From an uncultured Granulosicoccaceae bacterium (GTDB taxonomy: Bacteria > Pseudomonadota > Gammaproteobacteria > Granulosicoccales > Granulosicoccaceae): a DNA stretch of 38,393 bases. Location of the stretch: contig CALLOA010000185.1 of the NCBI GenBank assembly GCA_938005265.1, forward strand, positions 1 to 38,393, read 5' to 3'. Below, piece after piece: positions 16,111 through 23,049 of the stretch; position 1 is the stretch's first letter; each line of letters opens with the position of its first letter. A model generated the notes under the pieces. That model saw only the letters and a list, made by a program, of their open reading frames with translations, was not told the origin of the DNA and did no database searches. The position numbers were made by a program, and so were the translations under genes.

Positions 16111-18474
16111 TTAAACTTCGGCGAGATCGCCTTTAGTCTCCAGCCAGCGCTTGCGATCACCAGCACGTTTTTTGGCCAACATCATATCCATCATGGCGTT
16201 GGTATCATCGCCGGAAAATATACTCAATCGCACCAGCCTGCGTGTATCCGGATCAACCGATGTTTCACGGAGTTGCAGCGGATTCATTTCACCAAGGCCC
16301 TTGAAACGCGTGGTAGTAACCTTAGCCTTTTTCTTGCTGGCTTCTATGCGATCCATAATGGCAAGACGCTCGTCTTCATCAACCGCATAAAATACTTCCT
16401 TACCTACATCGACCCGGTATAGCGGCGGCATCGCTACATATACATGACCGGCCGCAACCAACGGTCTGAAGTGACGCACAAAAAGAGCGCACAACAGGGT
16501 AGCAATATGAGCACCATCCGAATCAGCATCAGCCAGAATGCATATTTTGCCGTAGCGCAATTTGGACAGATCAGCGCTACCAGGCTCCATACCAATGGCA
16601 ACCGAGATGTCATGCACTTCCTGGGAGCCAAATATCTGCTCGTGGTCTGCTTCCCAGGTATTCAGAATCTTGCCGCGCAACGGCATGATTGCCTGAAACT
16701 CCCGATCACGCGCCTGCTTTGCCGAACCACCTGCTGAATCCCCTTCGACCAGAAATAGTTCAGTGCGGCTCAGATCGGTGGACGCACAATCGGCAAGTTT
16801 GCCTGGCAATTGCGGACCTGCAGACACCTTTTTTCGTTCCACTTTTTTGCCGGCACGTGCACGTTGTTGCGCATTGGCGATAACCATCGCTGCAATCTGG
16901 TCACCGGTCTCCGCATGTTGGTTCAGCCATTGAGCTACCTGGTCCTTGATCACACCGGCAACAAACACGGCGCTATCACGTGACGACAACCGTTCTTTGG
17001 TTTGACCGGAGAACTGCGGATCCTGCATTTTCGTGGACAGGACGAAACTGATGTTTTCCCAAACATCCTCGGGCGCTATTTTCACACCGCGAGGCAGCAG
17101 ACTGCGAAAATCGCAAAAGTCACGGATGGCTTCAGTCAGCCCGGTACGCATGCCGTTTACATGCGTTCCACCCTGGGCGGTAGGTACCAGATTCACATAA
17201 CTTTCCTGAACCAGTTCGCCACCATCGGGTAACCACAGAAATGCCCAGTCCACCGCCTCTGTTCGGGCGGACATGGCACCGGCTTGCGGCTCCTCGGGTA
17301 GCCGTTCAAATCCCTCTACTGTGGATTTCAGGTAGTCGCTAATGCCATCATCAAAGCACCATTCTTCTTTCTCGCCACTGACCTCATTGTTCAAACGAAC
17401 TGTCAGCCCGGAGCACAGTACTGCCTTGGCTCGCAACAGGTGACGCAAGCTGCTTTTGGAAAATTTATCCGAATCAAAATAGGACTTGTCAGGCCAGAAG
17501 CGAATGGTAGTTCCGGTATTACGTTGACCGACCTTGCCAATCGGCTTCAACTTCTGCGCGATATCCCCATTGCGGAATTTCATCTGGAATTCAACACCTT
17601 TGCGCTTGATACGCACGTCCAGATCTTTGGAAAGTGCATTGACGACAGAGACTCCAACACCGTGCAAACCGCCGGAAAAGTTGTATGTGTCATTGGAAAA
17701 CTTACCGCCAGCGTGTAATGTCGTCATGATGACTTCAACGCCCGGTAGTTTCAGTTCCGGATGCATATCGACAGGCATGCCACGGCCGTTGTCAGATACT
17801 TCAAGTGAGCCATCCTTAAACAGTGTTACTTCGATGAGGTCTGCATGACCTGCCAAAGCTTCATCGACACTGTTGTCGACTACCTCCTGGGCCAGATGAT
17901 TCGGGCGTGTCGTGTCTGTGTACATGCCGGGGCGTTTACGCACCGGGTCCAGACCACTTAAAACTTCAATAGCAGCAGCATCATACTCACGGTTCTTGCC
18001 GCGAGCCCCAGCGGCCGCTGTTTTCGGAGATTTTTCTTTGCTTGCAGTTGCTGTCACAGTATTTTTAGTTTTACTTTCGGCAGAACGAGACCGGGCACTA
18101 TTGCCAGGCGCTTTGTTAGTTGTAGATTTTCCGGTTGCAGATTTTTTCCCCGCAGACCTTTTCGCAGTGGATTTTTTAGCAGCAGGCTTTTTCCTGGCTA
18201 TAGATTTTTTGGCCTCGGCGGATTTTCCTTTGGTCGCTTTTCCCGTTGCCGCTTTCGCCGGACGCTTTTTTACCTTTGTTTTTTTAGTCGCCTTTTTTTT
18301 GGCAGCAGCCTTGGCAGTCGCTTTTTTCGCTGCAGCTCCCTTGGCCTCGGCTTTAGCTGCTACCCGCCGGGTACCCGCCTTTTTTTTGGCCGTGGTTTTT
18401 TTCTTTGCCAACGGTTTACTCCGGGTAGTGTTTCGTCTGCTGCCCTGAGTACCGCCTGTCTTTTTGCCTGCCAT
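16111..18474 (-). CDS. parE: DNA topoisomerase IV subunit B with a histone H1-like N-terminal tail
   Basis: From residue 163 the protein is a normal ParE: AIEVLSGLDPVRKRPGMYTDTTRP, the GHKL ATPase with DNGRGMPVD and GGLHGVGVSVVNAL, the transducer, and the TOPRIM part with ELFLVEGDSAGGSA and DADSDGAHI, ending in the usual LRETSVDP-type region. It pairs with ParC to decatenate chromosomes. The total of 787 residues exceeds E. coli ParE (630) by a tail of about 160 residues made of Lys, Ala, Thr, Ser and Gly: I count 43 Lys, 11 Arg, 4 Glu and no Asp in the first 160. It looks like histone H1 or AlgP tails (AAKKATAKAAAKKKATKK). There is no internal ATG between the first codon and the ATPase domain, so a tail-free product would need a non-ATG start. 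The ATG has only a modest ribosome-binding site (AGG three bases upstream). Confidence 0.95.
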   Translation of the reverse strand: MAGKKTGGTQGSRRNTTRSKPLAKKKTTAKKKAGTRRVAAKAEAKGAAAKKATAKAAAKKKATKKTKVKKRPAKAATGKATKGKSAEAKKSIARKKPAAKKSTAKRSAGKKSATGKSTTNKAPGNSARSRSAESKTKNTVTATASKEKSPKTAAAGARGKNREYDAAAIEVLSGLDPVRKRPGMYTDTTRPNHLAQEVVDNSVDEALAGHADLIEVTLFKDGSLEVSDNGRGMPVDMHPELKLPGVEVIMTTLHAGGKFSNDTYNFSGGLHGVGVSVVNALSKDLDVRIKRKGVEFQMKFRNGDIAQKLKPIGKVGQRNTGTTIRFWPDKSYFDSDKFSKSSLRHLLRAKAVLCSGLTVRLNNEVSGEKEEWCFDDGISDYLKSTVEGFERLPEEPQAGAMSARTEAVDWAFLWLPDGGELVQESYVNLVPTAQGGTHVNGMRTGLTEAIRDFCDFRSLLPRGVKIAPEDVWENISFVLSTKMQDPQFSGQTKERLSSRDSAVFVAGVIKDQVAQWLNQHAETGDQIAAMVIANAQQRARAGKKVERKKVSAGPQLPGKLADCASTDLSRTELFLVEGDSAGGSAKQARDREFQAIMPLRGKILNTWEADHEQIFGSQEVHDISVAIGMEPGSADLSKLRYGKICILADADSDGAHIATLLCALFVRHFRPLVAAGHVYVAMPPLYRVDVGKEVFYAVDEDERLAIMDRIEASKKKAKVTTTRFKGLGEMNPLQLRETSVDPDTRRLVRLSIFSGDDTNAMMDMMLAKKRAGDRKRWLETKGDLAEV
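17994..18474 (-). repeat. Low-complexity Lys/Ala tail-coding segment with homopolymer A runs
   Basis: This is the part of parE that encodes the basic tail. On the coding strand it has several runs of A, including eight at 18293-18300, eight at 18380-18387 and seven at 18396-18402, within imperfect repeats of lysine and alanine codons. Such runs are prone to replication slippage, which would shift the frame of an essential gene. Confidence 0.7.
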
Positions 18475-18777
18475 CTACCTGCTCTGCCTATTTTAGCTTG
18501 TTTAGCCCGCAACGTGGACTGCGTAGCTGCTTTTTAATTTAAGAATCTGGATTCTGACGAAATCTCTGACCATGCCATCAAGGAATCACACAAATTAACC
18601 TCAATAGGGACAATATTCGGGCCAGCCGGTTTGGGCCTGTCATTTGCGCTATATCTATGTAATAAAAGGGGTCAGCACCCATAGTAGTTTGTGGCACCTG
18701 ACAAAACTGCAGTTTGATACTTGATATACTGGGTAAACACCCCAAAATCAGTGCTTAACAAACCGGATTTAAACTTG
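18475..18777. other. Divergent promoter region between parE and cnoX
   Basis: These 303 bases separate the divergent parE and cnoX genes. Apart from the extended -10 candidate for cnoX, listed separately, I see no strong box for parE, although TAAAAT on the minus strand near 18490 could be a -10. No RNA gene is recognised. Confidence 0.4.
18722..18730 (+). promoter_or_regulatory. Candidate extended -10 promoter of cnoX
   Basis: TGATATACT matches the extended -10 pattern TGnTATAAT at all but one of the defined bases and lies 47 bases before the cnoX ATG. No good -35 hexamer stands at 16-18 bases, which extended -10 promoters can tolerate. Sequence match only. Confidence 0.35.
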
Positions 18778-19653
18778 ATGGCAGATTCAGAATTTATTAT
18801 CGAGCTAGACGAAACCAACTTTGTCGAAGTGGTCGTTGAAGGCTCAGCCCGTGTGCCGGTGCTGGTCGATTTCTGGGCAGACTGGTGTGGCCCCTGCAAG
18901 TCACTGATGCCCGTTCTTGAAAAGCTGGCAATTGAGTACGCTGGTGGCTTTATTCTGGCAAAACTGGATACAGAGCAACATCAGGGTATTGCCCAGCAAT
19001 TAGGCATTCGCAGCTTGCCAACGGTCAAGCTGTTCAAAGACGGCCGCCTGGTAGATGAATTTATGGGCGCTCTGCCGGAAGCCGAGGTTCGCACTTTCCT
19101 GGACAATCACGTCACCGCTGGTGAAGCGGCAGAGGCAGCAGACCCGGCCATGGACCAGGCGATGATGTTGTTTGAGTCGGGCGATATAAAGGGTGCACGT
19201 GAATACCTGCAACAAATGCAGGCGACAGACCCCACCAACACCGAGGTTTTGCTGGCACTGGGGCAGGTCTGTATTGCAGACCAGGATTTCGACACAGCAG
19301 AAAGTTGCGCTAATGCCTTGCCGGAGGAAGAACAGAATAGTGTTGCTGGAAAACGCCTGAAGGCCACCATTGCTTTGGCACGCGAAGCCCAGAGCGGCGA
19401 AACAGCAGAGCACTGGCAACAGCAATTACAGTCCGATGGTAACAACAGCGAAGCACGTTATAACTTCGCGGTACAATCAGCAGTCGGGGGTAACTTTGAA
19501 TTAGGCCTCAATGAATTGCTGACGTTGCTGCAGAAAGACCCTGACTACAACGATGGCGCACCAAAAAAGAAGCTGATCGAGTTATTTGACGCTCTGGGTG
19601 ATGACCCGCTGGCTGGCAAATATCGTCGCAAGATGTTCGCACTGTTGCATTAA
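18778..19653 (+). CDS. cnoX: Thioredoxin-TPR co-chaperedoxin (CnoX/YbbN-like)
   Basis: A thioredoxin domain (about 1-110) with the active site WCGPC (Cys37, Cys40) and cis-Pro in RSLPTVKLF is followed by a tetratricopeptide-like helical region (about 125-291) that ends KYRRKMFALLH, the YbbN/CnoX ending. CnoX binds unfolding proteins under oxidative chlorine stress, passes them to GroEL and, where the CxxC is present as here, may also reduce disulfides. E. coli CnoX has lost the CxxC, so this copy resembles the Caulobacter type. ATG 18778 (MADSEFIIEL) is chosen because homologues begin there. An upstream ATG at 18721 overlaps the -10 candidate. It is the only gene in its unit and converges with a DUF2007 gene. 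Confidence 0.92.
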   Translation: MADSEFIIELDETNFVEVVVEGSARVPVLVDFWADWCGPCKSLMPVLEKLAIEYAGGFILAKLDTEQHQGIAQQLGIRSLPTVKLFKDGRLVDEFMGALPEAEVRTFLDNHVTAGEAAEAADPAMDQAMMLFESGDIKGAREYLQQMQATDPTNTEVLLALGQVCIADQDFDTAESCANALPEEEQNSVAGKRLKATIALAREAQSGETAEHWQQQLQSDGNNSEARYNFAVQSAVGGNFELGLNELLTLLQKDPDYNDGAPKKKLIELFDALGDDPLAGKYRRKMFALLH

Positions 19654-19718
19654 CGTTTTTGCAATAACAAACCCGGCACTAACCACTCTTGTGGTAAAAG
19701 CAGTAAAAAATCGGAGAG

Positions 19719-19742
19719 TTGCGGTTTAGTCGTAAACCGCAA
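19719..19742. terminator. Perfect hairpin between convergent cnoX and DUF2007 genes
   Basis: A ten-base-pair perfect stem, TTGCGGTTTA/TAAACCGCAA with loop GTCG, sits right after the DUF2007 stop (19743-19745, minus). Reading the minus strand, a run of six T follows, but only after eight bases; reading plus, no T run follows. A smaller stem ACCAC-TCTT-GTGGT lies at 19682-19695. Together they may act as a bidirectional transcript end. Confidence 0.45.
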
Positions 19743-20150
19743 TTACTCATGCAGAGGCGTCTGGCAGTTCCAGCAGATACCAAACCCGGCATCGTTTTCT
19801 TCCCCGCAATCGCTGCAGTTGATTGGCGCTGCATCGCACCCCATATATTTTGCGTTGGCGCGAGAACTGGCCTCAAATTCGGCTATCAGATCTCTCGCAA
19901 TGGCAAAGTCAGCATCACTTACCGTTCCACCACCAGCATGGTTTGATTGCTCTCCCGGCAGATGTTTCCAGCCCTGAGGCATGCGCGAAGGTGCTAACAG
20001 ATAGACTGAAATCAGTGTGTCAGCAGGCAATTCCCCAATAGCACCAGACAAATAACCTCCGTGAACCAGTGCGTTAAAACCGGCATCTTTTAGAAGATCA
20101 CAGACTAGTTGTGCATCGATAACACTGGCGGCTTGATAAACCTGCTTCAC
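19743..20150 (-). CDS. DUF2007-type protein with C-terminal zinc ribbon
   Basis: A 135-residue protein beginning KQVYQAASVIDAQLVCDLLKDAGF, the signature of the DUF2007 'putative signal transducing protein' family, in which the N-terminal ferredoxin-like fold spans about residues 1-95. The C-terminus has two Cys pairs, CSDCGEENDAGFGICWNCQ, a small zinc ribbon seen in some members. The start is GTG 20148-20150 with AGGG seven bases upstream. It begins nine bases after the ygfZ stop, so it is cotranscribed with ygfZ. The function of the family is not established. Confidence 0.82.
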   Translation of the reverse strand: MKQVYQAASVIDAQLVCDLLKDAGFNALVHGGYLSGAIGELPADTLISVYLLAPSRMPQGWKHLPGEQSNHAGGGTVSDADFAIARDLIAEFEASSRANAKYMGCDAAPINCSDCGEENDAGFGICWNCQTPLHE

Positions 20151-20159
20151 GGGCTGCCC

Positions 20160-21278
20160 TTAGGGTTTGGCTTTGACATCGCAACCTGGAATTACCACCG
20201 GATAAGGCATTTCCAACTCCCGGAAATTACTACCTGGCCCGGCCGCCATCCCGTTAATCGCCAAAGTCGATACATCGACATCTATTTTCAACACTGCCAG
20301 CCCTTCACAACGGCCCGGTTCGCTAAAAGCAACGCTGACTATCGCACCCGCATCAGCGTCCGCACCACTAGTCAGAGACGTACCGATATCCGGTAGCTCT
20401 TCCGAATCAAAGCTGATGCGGCGCATATTTCGTTTGAGCTTACCCAGGTACTGCATGCGAGCCACAATCTCCTGCCCCGGATAGCAGCCTTTTTTAAAAC
20501 TTAGCGCGTCGATTGATTGCAAATTCAACATTTGCGGGATGAACTTTTCAACTGTTTCCGCATGAATTGACGGCTCGCCCTGCTTGATGCAGGCCAACGT
20601 CCAGCGATGGCCACCGACAGGTTGCAGTGCCGTCGCCAAAATTTTCCAGTCATCTTGCGCCCTGTGGCTTTCAGTCAAAATTACCCAGCGCTCAGCAGGC
20701 AATCGCAGAATTTGCAGGCCAGCGCCAGCAACCGCCTGGTAAGGCTCCAGCGTAGCGATCGATATGCCTTTTTCAGGGGTGGAACCTGCAAGCAAAGAAT
20801 CCAGTGCTGCCACGGCCTTGCTACCGGCTGCTGCCAGCACATGAACAGAGGGTTGCAAGGCGATTTTCACGTCACTGCGCAGCACGAACATGGCTAGTCT
20901 TTTGGTAAAGCGCTCTGCCACGGAGGTCGGCAATAGCAACCTGAACGCCTTACTGTCACTTGCGTCACTTGGCGAGACATGCCGGAGCAAATGGAACAAC
21001 CCCAAGAGTCGCCCCTTGGGATCACAATAGCCGTTGAGCTGGGCGCTTGAAGCACCATCAGCCTCGTTCAATAAACCAAGATCATTGCAAAACTGTGCCT
21101 GCAAAAAATCAGCGGCGTCAGCAGAACCAGCTTCAACCACTGCGTAGTCCGGCAGAGCAGTCAACCAGTCGCTGACAACGGCCTCATTCTCCACCAAAGT
21201 GTCACTAAAGTGATGCAGCGTGTTTCCCTGCATCAAACCACCCTCACCTGCGAGGAAATCGAGCCAATTGTCTTGCAT
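20160..21278 (-). CDS. ygfZ: Folate-binding iron-sulfur assembly factor YgfZ
   Basis: The 372-residue product has the YgfZ/GcvT-like fold with the family-defining K-G-C-Y-P-G-Q-E motif (Lys263-Glu270; functional Cys265). YgfZ binds tetrahydrofolate and supports the activity of certain Fe-S enzymes, for example MiaB and succinate dehydrogenase in E. coli. The start ATG 21278 has a good ribosome-binding site, GGAGT, seven bases upstream. It is transcribed divergently from the sdh locus, and the shared 417-base region may coordinate the two. This fits the functional link between YgfZ and Fe-S enzymes such as SdhB. Confidence 0.93.
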   Translation of the reverse strand: MQDNWLDFLAGEGGLMQGNTLHHFSDTLVENEAVVSDWLTALPDYAVVEAGSADAADFLQAQFCNDLGLLNEADGASSAQLNGYCDPKGRLLGLFHLLRHVSPSDASDSKAFRLLLPTSVAERFTKRLAMFVLRSDVKIALQPSVHVLAAAGSKAVAALDSLLAGSTPEKGISIATLEPYQAVAGAGLQILRLPAERWVILTESHRAQDDWKILATALQPVGGHRWTLACIKQGEPSIHAETVEKFIPQMLNLQSIDALSFKKGCYPGQEIVARMQYLGKLKRNMRRISFDSEELPDIGTSLTSGADADAGAIVSVAFSEPGRCEGLAVLKIDVDVSTLAINGMAAGPGSNFRELEMPYPVVIPGCDVKAKP

Positions 21279-21378
21279 GATGTTACTCCGGGTGCATTGG
21301 GTCGGCTTCGATGGCTTTCAGACAGTGTTGCCAGTCCCACATCAAAAAGTGCCGATGGTGTAAAAAGCAGGTTAGGTT

Positions 21379-21417
21379 AGCGGTGAATTATGCCGCGATT
21401 CACTAGTAAAAACCGCT
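21379..21417. promoter_or_regulatory. Nested inverted repeat upstream of the sdh promoter
   Basis: Two inverted repeats interlock: AGCGGT (21379-21384) with ACCGCT (21412-21417), and GTGAAT (21383-21388) with ATTCAC (21398-21403). They share the bases GT, so only one extended arrangement with a bulge can form at once. It lies upstream of an AT-rich promoter candidate, so an operator for a dimeric regulator is as plausible as an RNA structure. No known consensus recognised. Confidence 0.35.
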
Positions 21418-21458
21418 GCTTACGATACCGTTGAGCTAATTATATATTGGATTTCAGG

Positions 21459-21467
21459 TGTTAAAAT
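21459..21467 (+). promoter_or_regulatory. Candidate extended -10 promoter of the sdh locus
   Basis: TGTTAAAAT fits TGnTATAAT with one mismatch in the hexamer and lies about 230 bases before the SDHAF4-like start. An alternative is TATATT at 21441-21448 with a weak TTACGA 17 bases upstream. Both are sequence matches without further support. Confidence 0.28.
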
Positions 21468-21695
21468 GACTTAAGATTGCAGATCTTGGTTACTACAGCC
21501 AAATGTGGACCACTGTGGCCGTCGGGTCGTATAAACGGTTGATATTAAGGAATCGATTCCTTTTTAAAGCGAAAGAGGTAAACTGTAAGCCGAATCTACA
21601 AATGCTGATTCAGGGATACACAGAGAAAAAATTCTCAGGGACAACACAGTTTTGCTTAATTCGTTTATTAGCAAACAGTTTGAGAGGCAAATAGA

Positions 21696-22046
21696 TTGAA
21701 CAAACCAGAGCAGAAGTCCGGACCATCCGGGCTGTCGGAAGATCTAAATCATTCCGTTACTACCAGTGCTTCCCATTGTAGCTCAGACCTTGCTATGACA
21801 CGGCCGGAACCAGAGAACCTGGTAATAAAGAACTCTGTAATAGGAACGCCAGAAAAAGAAACGCCAGAAAATCCTGCCGCCTCAACCAGTATATCCGGCG
21901 ACACAAAAACCACGTCTGCTGCCATTTCCGGCAATTCGGTACAAAACACCGGGCCGGCAAATGCCTCTGCTGGCAAAAATCCTGCTCGACCAGACCCTAC
22001 ACGTTATGGTGACTGGGAAAAAAACGGGCGCTGCATCGATTTTTAA
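21696..22046 (+). CDS. SDHAF4-like succinate dehydrogenase assembly factor (DUF1674)
   Basis: The last 19 residues, RPDPTRYGDWEKNGRCIDF, are the diagnostic end of the DUF1674/SDHAF4 family, which in mitochondria and alphaproteobacteria binds the free flavinylated SdhA and promotes its assembly with SdhB. Before this the protein is about 95 residues of Ser, Thr, Asn, Pro, Glu and Ala without predicted fold; family members are often about 60-110 residues with a shorter variable part. Start TTG 21696-21698 is supported by GAGAGG eight bases upstream; there is no earlier ATG in frame. It is the first gene before sdhC (143 bases). The family assignment rests on the C-terminus and on location. Confidence 0.85.
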   Translation: MNKPEQKSGPSGLSEDLNHSVTTSASHCSSDLAMTRPEPENLVIKNSVIGTPEKETPENPAASTSISGDTKTTSAAISGNSVQNTGPANASAGKNPARPDPTRYGDWEKNGRCIDF

Positions 22047-22189
22047 AAAACTAATTGCACCGTTTTCGCGCTGGAACCCTTGCGTAATAGAAGCCTTGGC
22101 TTTGTCCTCGAAGACGGTACTGGAGACAACGACTGTGGCTACCTTGCAGGGTAGATACGGCATGAATACAACCATACAACCAAGCTGCG

Positions 22190-22606
22190 ATGAGCAGCGA
22201 TAAAAGAACTAATCCTATGGCCTGGAATGACAAGCGGCCCATGTCGCCACACCTTCAAGTGTATAAACTGCCCCTCACTGCATTGCTGTCGATCTCGCAC
22301 AGAGCCAGTGGTGTTATCAACAGCATTGGCGCTTTGTTTCTGGTGGTAGTGCTAGCCAAAGCAGCGGGTGGTGAAGAAAGCTTCAGTTTTGCCAGTAATC
22401 TGCTGTCGTCGTGGTTTGGGTATCTGGTTTTGTTCGGCTTTTCTTTCGCGCTCTACTTTCACTTTTGCACCGGCATTCGCCATTTACTTTCAGACACGGG
22501 CATCGGCCTTGAACTTGAAGAGGCAAACAAATCTGCCCGGATAGCGCTGATAGCAGCTGCAGTTCTGACAGTACTGACATGGATCATTGCACTGTCTGCC
22601 GGATAA
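22190..22606 (+). CDS. sdhC: Succinate dehydrogenase cytochrome b556 subunit
   Basis: A 138-residue membrane anchor with three hydrophobic helices and the family motifs RPMSPHLQVYKLPLTALLSISHRASGV and HFCTGIRHLLSDTG, the latter with the heme-ligand His. With SdhD it anchors SdhAB to the inner membrane and forms the quinone site. Two starts are possible: ATG 22190 (138 residues) or ATG 22217 (MAWNDKRPMSPHL), closer to the usual SdhC start. Neither has a strong ribosome-binding site. It is followed by sdhD after 44 bases. Confidence 0.93.
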   Translation: MSSDKRTNPMAWNDKRPMSPHLQVYKLPLTALLSISHRASGVINSIGALFLVVVLAKAAGGEESFSFASNLLSSWFGYLVLFGFSFALYFHFCTGIRHLLSDTGIGLELEEANKSARIALIAAAVLTVLTWIIALSAG

Positions 22607-22650
22607 CAAGTAAACCTAACTCATAAAATCAAGATAGATAATATTCACGC

Positions 22651-23046
22651 ATGAATACACTAAGAACACCACTATCCAGAGTTAAAGGGCTGGGTTCGGC
22701 AAAGGATGGCACAGATCACTTCTGGGTCCAGAGGTTGACTGCGATCGCACTGGCACCCCTGTGTCTTTGGTTCTGCTTTTCACTCGCCTCATTACCCTCA
22801 ATGGACTACGCGGAATTCACGCAATGGCTGTCATCACCCTTTCGCGCCGTGATGATGCTGCTGGTAATACTTGTAGCTTTCTATCATGCAGCGCTCGGTT
22901 TACAGGTGGTTATTGAGGATTATGTCAGCGACCACGCCCTCAGAACCGGCGGTATTATTGCTGTAAAAATGCTTTGTGCCTTTCTGGCGGTTACCGGTGT
23001 ATTCTCGATTTTGAAAATCGCCCTGACAGCTACCACCGGGAACTAA
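22651..23046 (+). CDS. sdhD: Succinate dehydrogenase hydrophobic membrane anchor subunit
   Basis: The 131-residue product carries the SdhD start RTPLSRVKGLGSAKDGTDHFWVQRLTA and three membrane helices (about 27-47, 59-82, 100-123); YHAALGLQVVIEDYV contains the conserved His and the Tyr/Asp region near the quinone site. It completes the membrane part of complex II with SdhC. It sits three bases before sdhA, typical of sdhCDA. Confidence 0.93.
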   Translation: MNTLRTPLSRVKGLGSAKDGTDHFWVQRLTAIALAPLCLWFCFSLASLPSMDYAEFTQWLSSPFRAVMMLLVILVAFYHAALGLQVVIEDYVSDHALRTGGIIAVKMLCAFLAVTGVFSILKIALTATTGN

Positions 23047-23049
23047 ACA

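Larger units (their letters stand above)
21279..21695. other. Divergent regulatory region between ygfZ and the sdh locus
   Basis: These 417 bases carry the promoters for ygfZ (minus) and the sdh genes (plus). AT-rich sequence around 21430-21470 is the likely sdh promoter. An inverted repeat at 21379-21417 is listed separately. A 63-codon plus frame (21503-21694) ends just before the SDHAF4-like gene, but it has no homology or ribosome-binding site that would support it. Confidence 0.5.

Noticed and set aside
17912..18448. 178-codon plus-strand ORF rich in Phe, Ala and Val
   Set aside because: It is the exact antisense of the Lys/Ala-rich parE tail; AAG/AAA codons read backward give CTT/TTT, so the hydrophobic look is an artefact.
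21503..21694. 63-codon plus-strand ORF before the SDHAF4-like gene
   Set aside because: No ribosome-binding site, no homology, and it lies in an AT-rich promoter region.
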